The notes under the pieces: generated by a model
Database searches by the model: none
What the model saw: the letters and a program-made list of their open reading frames with translations, nothing else
What the model was told of the DNA's origin: nothing
Translations under genes and position numbers: made by a program
Part shown: one piece after another, positions 41,130 to 49,513 of the stretch
Layout of the letters: each line of letters opens with the position of its first letter
Position numbering within the stretch: the first letter of the stretch is position 1
Assembly (NCBI GenBank): GCA_900544195.1
Contig: UQUJ01000015.1
Coordinates: 1 to 52,836 of the forward strand
Direction: 5' to 3'
Source of the DNA: an uncultured Alistipes sp.
GTDB taxonomy: Bacteria; Bacteroidota; Bacteroidia; Bacteroidales; UBA932
DNA length: 52,836 bases

Positions 41130-42428
41130 CTACTCTTTGCAGAGCATGATCTGTTGGATGAGGTGATCGGTTGACTGCATTCCGAGTGAGCCGATCCGGC
41201 CGAGATTCCGGATTGTCTTCTCGATGTCCCTGTCGATGATGCCGTCGGTTTCCTTGATGCAGGTACCCATTAAGGCCAGAACACAGGACTGTACGGCGCA
41301 GGCCACTCCGGATGCCACTTTCATGGCGCATCCAACCTTGGCTCCGTCACAGACCATTCCGGTGATGTTGCCGATCATATTCTTGATCGCCGCGCAGACT
41401 TGGGCATAGCTTCCTCCTCGGAGGAACACAATTCCGCAGGCGGAACCGGTCGAGGCGATCACGCAGCCGCACAAGGCGGACAGCTTTCCGAGATAGCCTT
41501 TGATGTGGATGGCGACAAGATTGCTGAGAATCAGCGCTCTGGCCAGCCTCTCGTCATCGACATCGTATTTAAGCGCGTACGCGATCACCGGCATGCTGAC
41601 AGTTATGCCTTGGTTGCCACTGCCGGAATTGCTCATCGCCGGGAGCTTGCATCCCGCCATCCGGGCGTCCGACGCGGCCGCTGTCATCCCCATGGCGAAG
41701 CTGATGAAATCGTCTCCGAAGACCTCCTGCTGGTTCTCCCTGATGGCCTTGCCTACATTAAGCCCATAGTCACCGTTCAGACCTTCATGGGCAAGCGCAA
41801 GGTTCAAGTCCCTGTCCGCCAGAATGAACCTGATGTCCTCGAATGCGGCGCTTTGGGCGAATGAATATATTTCCTTGACAGTCAGATTGTAGTCCAGCGT
41901 ACACTTTACCGGAGCGTTTTCCCCGTCACCGCCTTTTCTGAAATCAGAGACAGAGGAGTCAAGCCCTGTCTCCACAATCCTGTCGTGGTCGTCCTCGATG
42001 ACAGCCCAAGCCTTGTGACCGCAAGATTCGATTGTGACCTTGACATAGAGAATCTTAGGGTTCTCGGAGACATTGATCCGCACCTTGCATGCCTCAACCA
42101 AAGCCTTGGCCGCCTCCACATCCTTGTCTGTCAGGTCTTTGAGAACCTCAAGGCCATATTCGCTCTTCCCGCAGACGGCTCCGAGGGCAGAGGCTATGTA
42201 AAGTCCGACCATCCCGGTGCCCGGGATTCCGACCCCCATGCCGTTCTTGAGAATATTCCCGCTGACCTCAACGTCAAGTTCATATTCAGAGAGTGCCGGG
42301 GATGCTGTTTTCAGGATTTCCGTGGCTTTGGCGGCGGCCAGCGCGACGGCGATCGGTTCGGTGCAACCTAAGGCTGGCTTTACTTCCTTATGCAGGAGTT
42401 CGATGAGTTCGGATTCTCTTGGAGTCAT
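41130..42428 (-). CDS. CyuA/YhaM-type L-cysteine desulfidase (UPF0597, serine dehydratase alpha-like)
   Basis: This 432-residue cytoplasmic enzyme has the family opening LHKEVKPALGCTEPIAVALA (residues 12-31), where the conserved Cys probably holds an iron-sulfur cluster. Further family motifs are NGMGVGIPGTGMVG, GNQGITVSMPVIAYAL, and late conserved cysteines (SALCGCVIAST, CDGAKVGCAMKVASG). Members described in E. coli and Salmonella degrade L-cysteine to pyruvate, ammonia and sulfide. It is the last gene of a minus-strand run that begins with the M28-like gene, only 6 bp after the amidase-like gene. Confidence 0.88.
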   Translation of the reverse strand: MTPRESELIELLHKEVKPALGCTEPIAVALAAAKATEILKTASPALSEYELDVEVSGNILKNGMGVGIPGTGMVGLYIASALGAVCGKSEYGLEVLKDLTDKDVEAAKALVEACKVRINVSENPKILYVKVTIESCGHKAWAVIEDDHDRIVETGLDSSVSDFRKGGDGENAPVKCTLDYNLTVKEIYSFAQSAAFEDIRFILADRDLNLALAHEGLNGDYGLNVGKAIRENQQEVFGDDFISFAMGMTAAASDARMAGCKLPAMSNSGSGNQGITVSMPVIAYALKYDVDDERLARALILSNLVAIHIKGYLGKLSALCGCVIASTGSACGIVFLRGGSYAQVCAAIKNMIGNITGMVCDGAKVGCAMKVASGVACAVQSCVLALMGTCIKETDGIIDRDIEKTIRNLGRIGSLGMQSTDHLIQQIMLCKE

Positions 42429-42434
42429 AACTGG

Positions 42435-45400
42435 TTATTTGTCAAGAAATTTCATTATGTCTTTGATTAGGGATTCAATCTGGCTGTCCTCTGTGATCAC
42501 CTCGATCGGGAAGCCGATGCAGACTGTCCTGTAACCTTCCCCCTCGAAACATGTCCCGGCAGAGATGTTCGTGTCTGAATAGCGAAGGAAGGCTTGTGCC
42601 TTGTCGCAGGACGGAACGATGCCGTCAGGGGTCTCCACGTTGTAGATCACAGGGTTGCGGTCTTTCCTGAAAGAAATCTTGCCTGAGTCCTGCTTAAGGA
42701 GGGAGTTGTTCTTCGGGCAGACTGTCGCGCATCTGCTGGCATAGTTGGTCATCCATCTGTAGCCCAATGTCTCTTCCACAAATGCCTTTGTCATGGCCGT
42801 GTAGGTGCTGTCCTTGTGGACAGGATAGATTCCGTCCCAGACATCCGTCCCGATGTTCGCGCCGGAAACCAGCACATTCCCTCCGCGCTCGGTATAGCAG
42901 GAAATCGCTTCCTGAAGCCCGGCAGGGAAGACTTGGAACCTGTCAGGAACCTGTCCTGTACCAACGACAGTGGTGATCTGTTTTCCGCAGATCAGGTCTA
43001 CCGTCATGTCCTTTTCCGCCAGTGACCTGTCATCGCAGAAGGCCGCTACACTTGCTGAATGGAAAGCGTAACCAGCAGCCATCAAGGCTTTTCCATGGAT
43101 CCCGCAGTAGTCAAAGGTGTTCCCGGCGAAGACTTTTCCTGCCTCGTCTGTCCATGAGGCTCCGAAGCCAGGATTGTCATCATCCATCCACGGAAGCTCT
43201 CGGCGGAACTGGTACTGCTGGCCGATGAAATTGATCTCCCGGCCGTAAGGAACTCCGGCGTCAAGGTCGGCGTTGAATCCGGCATATTCTTGAGAATCAA
43301 ACCATGCCGGAGCCGAGACTCTCGTGAAGTTGTTGACGACCAGAACGCTCTTGCCGTTGCCGTCTTCCGGCAGACCGACGCTGAGGGTCTCGGAAGGGAA
43401 ACTCTTTCCACCTTCGTTGAAGGCGATGATGCGATAGCTGTAGATGTGTCCCGGAACGATTGAGAGTTTGGTGGAGATCTCGTCTCCGGAGACTTTCACA
43501 TTGTCCAAGACCCTTCCGGAATCAAAGGAGCCATTGTCCACGCGGGTCTGGAGAATGTACCCGGTTGGCACGGCTGTGGTCTCAAGCGAGTCCAAAGTGG
43601 CCTTCCAGCTGAGACGTATCTTGCTTCCTTTTTCCAATGATGTCGCGAAGGAATTGACTGGCAGCGGCTGGACGGCATAGGAGCATCCGTATCGTGCGCT
43701 CAGGTATTTCAGCATTCCTTTATAGATCGCCCTGCTGACAGTGAAACGGAAAGACGGGTCAAGTCCGAACTTCATGTCGGCGAAATTCTGATGCGACAGA
43801 AGCTCCAGAAGCATGGCCGGAACCGTGGCCGTGCGTGATTCGCTGTAGGAACGGTCCCAAAGGCCTCTGCGGCTCCAGTCAGGATTGAATTCCTTACGTA
43901 TGTCATTCACGATCTCCGTCTGCACAAAGTCTGCGTACAATCTCTGCTGGAGTCGGTTCTCGCCGTTGGCGAACTTGTCGCTGCCGTCGCTGAGTAGTGT
44001 ATAGATGGACAGCGTACCGATGATGGAATCGTCCATCGTGGTCCCGGCGTCGGTGTGGAATGCGAACGAAAGGTCTATCGGAATATTCAGGCCCTCCGCG
44101 TCAGGATTTGTCCTTGAGCCGCCGGACATCCAGCCCACCCACGCTCCACGGTTGCCGTAGTCGGAGGTGTAGTCGTCTTCGTATTTGCTTAATATGGTCG
44201 AGTCGGCGCCCGCCCACTGCATCCAGTAGAATGCTCCTTCTGTGAAAGAAGGCATGCCTGAGGTGGTATATTCATTGACAGGCTGATTCTTAAGGCCTCT
44301 GGCGATTTTTCCCATTCCGCCTCCGAACCGCACCGCATCAGCCGTGATGACGGCGTTTCTGGCGACATTGTAACCTTTCGGCACGCTGTTGTCGAGGATG
44401 ACACAGCCGTCCATGCCCTTGTCGAACTCAAATGTGCCGAGGTAGATCCATGTGCCTCCGCCCATCTTCTGGTTGACGATGAACTCGCTTTCGCCGCCGA
44501 GATGTCTGACGGTGTAGTGGGCGCACGGGGTGCTGTGCGGAAGCGTCTTGTAGGAAATGTAAACGGAATATTCCCCACGCTCCGGAATGTCCGGTGTCCA
44601 GCGGGCTTCGGCCGCCTTGTCTTTCCTGTGTTCGGCGCATTCGGCCTGGCGGGCTGTACCCATAAGGAATGGATTCTCTATTCCTGAATATGTCGCTTTC
44701 GCATCGGCGAATCCAACTCCCGCGTCTGACCATGTCCCTGTCTCAGAATATCTTCCCTCAATCCTCACTCCTTCTCCTCTGCATTCCTCGAAAGCCGGGT
44801 CATTGTCCGCGATCACCTCGTTGGTCTGAGGGTCTCTCTCGCGCGGGGTCATCACATAGGCTCCGGCGTTCTCAAGCATCGGGATCAGGAACGGAAGGAC
44901 ATAACTCTGGGTGTACATGTCCTCGACGGTCTGGAACATCGGCGCGCGTTGCCATTCCCAACGGTCGGTCTTCGCCTCGAAGTACCTTCCGTGGCTCTGC
45001 CAAAGGGCGATGTTACGGCCCGTGAGTCCCTTTTCGAAATCCTGCGAGCCAACCTGTGTGACAAAAGGATGCACATTGCGCAAGTCCTTTGTCCTGAACT
45101 TGTTCTCTACTGGCTTCCCGTCATTGCCGACTGCCGGCATGACGTAGGACTCCAGTTTGTTCTTGCCGACGAAGAGATTCCCGATGCGGTAGTCAGAGCA
45201 GGACTGTGGCATCAGAGACTTGAGTGTTTCCCTGAGCCATTGCACGTCCTCGGATCTCCATGGGAAGTCTCCCATGGCCGGGGTGAAATAGAAATCAAGG
45301 GAGTATCCTCTCCTGACAACCTTGTTGGCCTTGACCTGGGACTGCACGTTCATTCTTTCAGGAAGCATGGTCTGTAGTGAGTCAACCGCATCCTTGAAGT

Positions 45401-45476
45401 CTTTTACGGACTGGGCGTCCACGCCGGCTGAAAAGGCGCAAATGAGTGAGATTACAGTTATGAATCTTTTGAACAT
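42435..45476 (-). CDS. Exported amidase-like protein with golvesin-type and Fn3 modules
   Basis: This 1013-residue protein has a signal peptide (1-21). The N-terminal and central region carries elements of a zinc amidase fold (NIALWQSHGRYFEA near 153; LSFAFHTDAGTTMDDS near 467; ESRTATVPAMLLELLSHQNF near 547). Between them is a golvesin/xanthan-lyase-like beta module (RGEYSVYISYKTLPHSTPCA, NQKMGGGTWIYLGTFEF, RNAVITADAVRFGGGMG). A fibronectin-III-like module (about 610-690) follows, and then a C-terminal domain with class-I amidotransferase-like strands. Homologues in Bacteroidetes are often called xanthan lyase, which is doubtful here. I infer peptidoglycan or glycopeptide hydrolysis outside the cytoplasm. 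Confidence 0.65.
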   Translation of the reverse strand: MFKRFITVISLICAFSAGVDAQSVKDFKDAVDSLQTMLPERMNVQSQVKANKVVRRGYSLDFYFTPAMGDFPWRSEDVQWLRETLKSLMPQSCSDYRIGNLFVGKNKLESYVMPAVGNDGKPVENKFRTKDLRNVHPFVTQVGSQDFEKGLTGRNIALWQSHGRYFEAKTDRWEWQRAPMFQTVEDMYTQSYVLPFLIPMLENAGAYVMTPRERDPQTNEVIADNDPAFEECRGEGVRIEGRYSETGTWSDAGVGFADAKATYSGIENPFLMGTARQAECAEHRKDKAAEARWTPDIPERGEYSVYISYKTLPHSTPCAHYTVRHLGGESEFIVNQKMGGGTWIYLGTFEFDKGMDGCVILDNSVPKGYNVARNAVITADAVRFGGGMGKIARGLKNQPVNEYTTSGMPSFTEGAFYWMQWAGADSTILSKYEDDYTSDYGNRGAWVGWMSGGSRTNPDAEGLNIPIDLSFAFHTDAGTTMDDSIIGTLSIYTLLSDGSDKFANGENRLQQRLYADFVQTEIVNDIRKEFNPDWSRRGLWDRSYSESRTATVPAMLLELLSHQNFADMKFGLDPSFRFTVSRAIYKGMLKYLSARYGCSYAVQPLPVNSFATSLEKGSKIRLSWKATLDSLETTAVPTGYILQTRVDNGSFDSGRVLDNVKVSGDEISTKLSIVPGHIYSYRIIAFNEGGKSFPSETLSVGLPEDGNGKSVLVVNNFTRVSAPAWFDSQEYAGFNADLDAGVPYGREINFIGQQYQFRRELPWMDDDNPGFGASWTDEAGKVFAGNTFDYCGIHGKALMAAGYAFHSASVAAFCDDRSLAEKDMTVDLICGKQITTVVGTGQVPDRFQVFPAGLQEAISCYTERGGNVLVSGANIGTDVWDGIYPVHKDSTYTAMTKAFVEETLGYRWMTNYASRCATVCPKNNSLLKQDSGKISFRKDRNPVIYNVETPDGIVPSCDKAQAFLRYSDTNISAGTCFEGEGYRTVCIGFPIEVITEDSQIESLIKDIMKFLDK

Positions 45477-45889
45477 ATCTGTTTATTGTGTTTTTTTATT
45501 ATGTGCAGATCTATGATTGTCACGGCTGCGGATGAGATGGTGAGTGCGGTCACATCCGCCGCGAAGTCCAGTAGGTCACCGCTTCTGTAGTCCGTTAAGG
45601 ACTGGCCGATCTCTGTGGCGGCGGCAATCACGCAGCCGGTCAGGAAGACACATCCGACAGTAAGCACTGTGTGAGCGGGCTTGCGTGTCCGTCCTGTAAA
45701 CGTCAGGAAGCAAAGTATCGGAAACGGAAAGAACAGAAGGAAATGTACTATCTTGTCCGTCGGAATCCCCCAGAATGTATCCTGCCCGATTTCAGGCAGA
45801 TCACTGAAACGCCCGAAGCAACAATAAAGCACGGCGGCAAGATAGAGGATGAACAGAGACAGCGAGAATAATTTCCTTTTCTTCATCAT
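45458..45889 (-). CDS. VanZ-like small membrane protein
   Basis: This 143-residue protein begins at the first of two adjacent ATGs (MMKKRKLFSLSLFILYLAAV). It has four hydrophobic segments and the VanZ-type pattern DKIVHFLLFFPFPILCF, followed by AAATEIGQSLTDYRSGDLLD. The family is linked to teicoplanin resistance in enterococci, but most members, including this one, have no known function. Its end overlaps the start of the amidase-like gene by 19 bp, so the two are coupled. The longer open frame upstream overlaps the CBM9-like gene and is not used. Confidence 0.85.
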   Translation of the reverse strand: MMKKRKLFSLSLFILYLAAVLYCCFGRFSDLPEIGQDTFWGIPTDKIVHFLLFFPFPILCFLTFTGRTRKPAHTVLTVGCVFLTGCVIAAATEIGQSLTDYRSGDLLDFAADVTALTISSAAVTIIDLHIIKKHNKQICSKDS

Positions 45890-45897
45890 GGTCCGTT

Positions 45898-46557
45898 TTA
45901 TCTTAGAATAATCTCGCCGAAGAATTCCGGCCTGTGGAAATCTGGTTTCGGAGTCTTGATCGGATTCCAGCTCAGGAAGTGTGGGTGCTCCGTGAGGTCT
46001 CCGCATTTGTAGAAATTGCCTCTCAGGCTGACCGGAAGATTATCCTTGTCCAGACCGATCAACTCGAACGGAATCAGCATCGCCACAGTCCAGCAGAAGA
46101 TTCTGTCCTTGATGGTTACCTCTTTTCTGTCGAGCGAGCAGTACCTTTTGACACTTGCAAGCAGAGAGGGCGAAAGCATTGTCTTGTTGACCCTGCTTGT
46201 CCTTTTTGCCGCCAGCAGTGAGCCGATGCATGTCAGCTCGAAATTGTAGTAGGTTCCGTCGTAGGGATCCGTCACGAAAAACTCGCAGCAACTGTCCTCC
46301 CAACTGTGCCCGTTGTCCTCCATGACCGTGGCGCGGAGATCAAGACCCCTGACATGGAACATCACCGCCAGATGGCTTGAAGTGCGGGCTATCGACCCGT
46401 TGCAGTCCGGAGCGTAAGGCGCGTCCTTTGGCCAGTTCTGCTCGCACACCGCGAATTTGGACGCTCCTTTTTCCATGGCGAGATCCAACTCCTGCAGATT
46501 CATCATTTCCAGCCCCTCGATCAGAGGAACCCTAATTTGTCTGGCAACGTTCTTCAT
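45898..46557 (-). CDS. CBM9-like carbohydrate-binding family protein
   Basis: This 219-residue all-beta protein has features of the CBM9-like proteins found alone in Bacteroidetes: FAVCEQNWPKDAPYAPDC, LAVMFHVRGLDLRATVMEDN, SWEDSCCEFFVTDPYDGTYY, NFELTCIGSLLAAKR and FGEIILR at the end. There is no signal peptide, so the protein appears cytoplasmic, or exported by an unseen route. Binding of a sugar is inferred from the family. It ends 9 bp before the VanZ-like ATG and follows the ABC transporter gene in a compact same-strand cluster. Confidence 0.8.
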   Translation of the reverse strand: MKNVARQIRVPLIEGLEMMNLQELDLAMEKGASKFAVCEQNWPKDAPYAPDCNGSIARTSSHLAVMFHVRGLDLRATVMEDNGHSWEDSCCEFFVTDPYDGTYYNFELTCIGSLLAAKRTSRVNKTMLSPSLLASVKRYCSLDRKEVTIKDRIFCWTVAMLIPFELIGLDKDNLPVSLRGNFYKCGDLTEHPHFLSWNPIKTPKPDFHRPEFFGEIILR

Positions 46558-46584
46558 GATGCTTTGTGAATATATTCATGAAGG

Positions 46585-48435
46585 CTAAAGAGCCTGCATG
46601 TCATTAAGTTTCCTATAGTACCCGTTCAGCGCGAGAAGCTGCTCGTGCCTGCCACGCTCCACGATGCTGCCTTCGTCCATGACTATAATCTCGTCGGCGT
46701 TGCGTATTGTCGAGAGCCTGTGGGCGATAGCTATCGTTGTTCTGGTGGACATAAGCCTGTCCAAAGCCTCCTGCACGATCTTTTCGGATTCGGTGTCGAG
46801 AGACGCCGTCGCCTCGTCAAGAATCAGGATAGGCGGATTCTTGAGGATCGCCCTGGCTATGCTGATTCTTTGGCGCTGTCCGCCGGATAGTTTCACGCCT
46901 CTGTCTCCGATGTTGAAGCTGTAGCCACCTTCCTTCTCCATGATGAATTCATGGGCGTTGGCTATTTTCGCGGCCTCTATCACGCTTTCCATCGTGGCGT
47001 TCTCCACGCCGAATGCTATGTTGTTGAAAATCGTGTCATTGAAAAGGATCGACTCTTGGTTGACATTGCCTATGAGGCTTCGCAGGTCAGCGATCCTTAC
47101 ATCCTTGATGTCAGTCCCGTCGATCGTGATCGAGCCTCCGGTCGGATCATAGAACCTCGGAATAAGGTCCACAAGTGTGGATTTGCCGGCTCCCGAGGCC
47201 CCGACGATGGCAATGGTCTTGCCCTTAGGAATCTCTAGGCTCACATTGTCCAGAATCATCCTGTGCCCGTCAGGATAGCGGAAGTTCACATGGTTGAAAG
47301 ACAGCTTGTCATTGAATCCGTTCAGGGTTTTTGGCTCCTTGGACTCTACGATGTCGTTCTCAGCGTCCAGAATCTTGTTGATTCGCTCCATCGAGGCCAT
47401 ACCCTTAGGGATGGCGTACCCCGCCTTGGCGAAATCCTTGATAGGGTTGATGATGCTGTAGAGGATCACCATATAATAAATGAATATAGGCGCGTCGATG
47501 GTCGATTTTCCTCCGAGTATCAAAGCTCCGCCGAACCACAGCACGATCATGATCAGAACCGTTCCGAGGAATTCGCTCATAGGGTGGGCGAGTGACTGGC
47601 GGATAGTCACCTTGTTGTTCTTTCTTCTCATGGCCTCGGTGACATTGTCGAACCTGTCGGACATCTTCTTCTCGGCGATGAACGCCTTGATGATGCGGAG
47701 TCCTCCGAGGGTCTCTTCCACCTGCGCCATCACGTCACTCCAAAGTTGCTGTACCTCAAGTGATTTCCTCTTCAGGTTCTTGCCCACGACTCCCATCACC
47801 CACATCATCAGCGGGGCGAACAGGATCGTGAACGCTGTCATCTGCCAACTGATGACAAGAAGGGCGACGAAATAAAAAAGGATGAGAATCGGGTTCTTGA
47901 TCAGCATCTCGATGGAGCCGGTGATGGAGTTCTCGACCTCCTGCACGTCACCGCTCATCCTCGCGATGATGTCGCCTTTCTTCTCCTCCGAGAAGAAGCC
48001 CAGCGGAAGGGCGAGGATCTTGTTGTAGATGTCCATCCTGATGTTCTTCACGACACCTGTGCGGATCGGAACCATGACGGCGGACGAGCCGAAATAGCAG
48101 GCTGTCTTGAGAGCCGTCATCACGACCAGGAATATACACAGGTACAGCAGCACCATGGGAGCACCGACCGCGGCGATCTGCTGCTCCAGCGTCCAATAGA
48201 CGTTCGCCATGAACGCGTCCCCGAGATCCTTGAACGGCATCTGCCACACCTCGTCCCACGGGGTGAATGAATATACCGTCTCGTTGATCTTGAACAGAAT
48301 GCGCAGAATCGGCACGATGATCGCGAAAGAGAAGATGTTGAACACCGCCGACAGGATGTTCAACACAACCGAGCCGGCGAGATATTTCTTGAATGGCGCC
48401 ACATAGCGCTTGATCATTGACCAGAATTCTTTCAT
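46585..48435 (-). CDS. MsbA-type ABC exporter (fused membrane and ATPase domains)
   Basis: This 616-residue half-transporter has six membrane helices in the first 330 residues and a C-terminal ATPase with Walker A GASGAGKST (about 412-420), signature LSGGQRQRISIARAIL (about 515) and Walker B LILDEATASLD (about 540), then the H-loop AHRLSTI. The start at 48435 (MKEFWSMIKRYVAPFKKY) is chosen because the longer frame has an implausible Arg/His-rich extension. Such proteins flip lipid A precursors or export lipids and drugs. MsbA identity is not proven. Confidence 0.9.
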   Translation of the reverse strand: MKEFWSMIKRYVAPFKKYLAGSVVLNILSAVFNIFSFAIIVPILRILFKINETVYSFTPWDEVWQMPFKDLGDAFMANVYWTLEQQIAAVGAPMVLLYLCIFLVVMTALKTACYFGSSAVMVPIRTGVVKNIRMDIYNKILALPLGFFSEEKKGDIIARMSGDVQEVENSITGSIEMLIKNPILILFYFVALLVISWQMTAFTILFAPLMMWVMGVVGKNLKRKSLEVQQLWSDVMAQVEETLGGLRIIKAFIAEKKMSDRFDNVTEAMRRKNNKVTIRQSLAHPMSEFLGTVLIMIVLWFGGALILGGKSTIDAPIFIYYMVILYSIINPIKDFAKAGYAIPKGMASMERINKILDAENDIVESKEPKTLNGFNDKLSFNHVNFRYPDGHRMILDNVSLEIPKGKTIAIVGASGAGKSTLVDLIPRFYDPTGGSITIDGTDIKDVRIADLRSLIGNVNQESILFNDTIFNNIAFGVENATMESVIEAAKIANAHEFIMEKEGGYSFNIGDRGVKLSGGQRQRISIARAILKNPPILILDEATASLDTESEKIVQEALDRLMSTRTTIAIAHRLSTIRNADEIIVMDEGSIVERGRHEQLLALNGYYRKLNDMQAL

Positions 48436-48437
48436 TG

Positions 48438-49442
48438 TCAGAGTATTTTTTCCAACCAGTGGAAGATTAGGAATATTCTTTTGCGTAAAACGTCGTAGTC
48501 CAAGGTGTCGGCGGTGTCGCCCGTCTTGTTCGTCAGCATCGTGATGCCGGAGGTGAACACGATGCATGTCAATCCATTTTGCGTGAAGACCTTCTGATCT
48601 CCGAACCTGCTGTAGAACATCTCTGTGAAACTCTTGCTCCCGTAGTAGCTTGTGGCGATGTCCATCCCGAGTCCATACCCCTCGTTCGCCCTTGTGAGAT
48701 CAAAAGTGTACTGCCCGCCGCTGAGCATGATGAGGAAATCACTCCTGTCCTTGTGCAGCGGAGCCAGGGTGCTGCCAAGAATGTCCAGCACGACGGTGGA
48801 GTGGATCTTGTCCATCGTGATGGTCTCCCCGTTCACAGGATCCTTTAGCCGTCCGTTCTTGATGTCCTTCATCAGGGCCTCGGCTCCGGCAGAGTTCCTT
48901 TCCTTCGCGTCGGTGGCCACGAAGATGATGTTCTTGCCGTAGGAACGTCCCAACCGCTTCATCTTCTGGAACATGTCCGCAAGGCTCAGCATGGCGGCGA
49001 CACCGGATGCGTTGTTGTCGGCTCCCGGATAAAAATTGCCGTCTATGACCCCGTGACTGTCGTAGTGGGCGCAGATTATGGTGTACAGCTCCTTGGCCTT
49101 GTCCCTTTTCCCAGGCAGGAAACCGATGATGTTGCGCCCCACAAGGTTGTCAACCTTGAAGGAACGGCTCCATGTGCCGCCAAGCGGTGTCAGCCCGGCA
49201 CTCTCGTAACGCCTTGAGATCCAAAGGGCGATCTCCACGGCTCCACGTGAGCCTGTCGCACGGCCCCCGAACGTGGAGTCGGCGAGGAACTCGACCTGCA
49301 TCCTGAGGTTTTCGGATGAGACCACCTTCTCCGCATTGATTCCGGACGGCACCATTTTCACGGTCGCCTGCTGAGCGTGAAGCTCTTCTGCGGCCACCGA
49401 GATGAGGATGAATATGAAAATTTTACTTAAAATCGTCTTCAA
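48438..49442 (-). CDS. M28-like peptidase homologue with altered active site
   Basis: This is a 334-residue exported protein. A TTG start at 49442 gives a normal signal peptide (MKTILSKIFIFILISVAAEE...HAQ); the open frame extends to 49475. The M28 fold is evident from CAHYDSHG, GADNNASG and VVLDILGS. First-shell ligands His126, Asp142 and Asp220 are present. The usual Glu-Glu pair reads Lys180-Glu181 (TDAKERN), so the general base is lost. The final His of the YHTPxDT motif is replaced by Asn305 (LTNKTGDT). The protein is therefore likely inactive as a peptidase or binds metal differently. It may serve as a binding protein or use other chemistry. Confidence 0.8.
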   Translation of the reverse strand: MKTILSKIFIFILISVAAEELHAQQATVKMVPSGINAEKVVSSENLRMQVEFLADSTFGGRATGSRGAVEIALWISRRYESAGLTPLGGTWSRSFKVDNLVGRNIIGFLPGKRDKAKELYTIICAHYDSHGVIDGNFYPGADNNASGVAAMLSLADMFQKMKRLGRSYGKNIIFVATDAKERNSAGAEALMKDIKNGRLKDPVNGETITMDKIHSTVVLDILGSTLAPLHKDRSDFLIMLSGGQYTFDLTRANEGYGLGMDIATSYYGSKSFTEMFYSRFGDQKVFTQNGLTCIVFTSGITMLTNKTGDTADTLDYDVLRKRIFLIFHWLEKIL

Positions 49443-49457
49443 GGCACGATAAATGTT

Positions 49458-49480
49458 TATCTTTGCAAACGACAAAATTA
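49458..49480. promoter_or_regulatory. Overlapping divergent promoters between the M28-like and TPR genes
   Basis: On the plus strand, TATCTTTG (49458-49465) is a full -7 match for the TPR gene (ATG 49514). On the minus strand, TAATTTTG (complement of 49473-49480) is a full match for the M28-like gene (TTG 49442). The boxes lie 7 bp apart and face away from each other. The -33 boxes are weak, so each polymerase would likely exclude the other. Confidence 0.5.
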
Positions 49481-49513
49481 GGAATTTTAAGCCTTAAAGT
49501 AAAATATATTTGT

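Noticed and set aside
40942..41166. 74-codon AT-rich frame between the NfeD and CyuA genes
   Set aside because: It begins in the promoter region of the opposite-strand operon and has no domain or promoter of its own.
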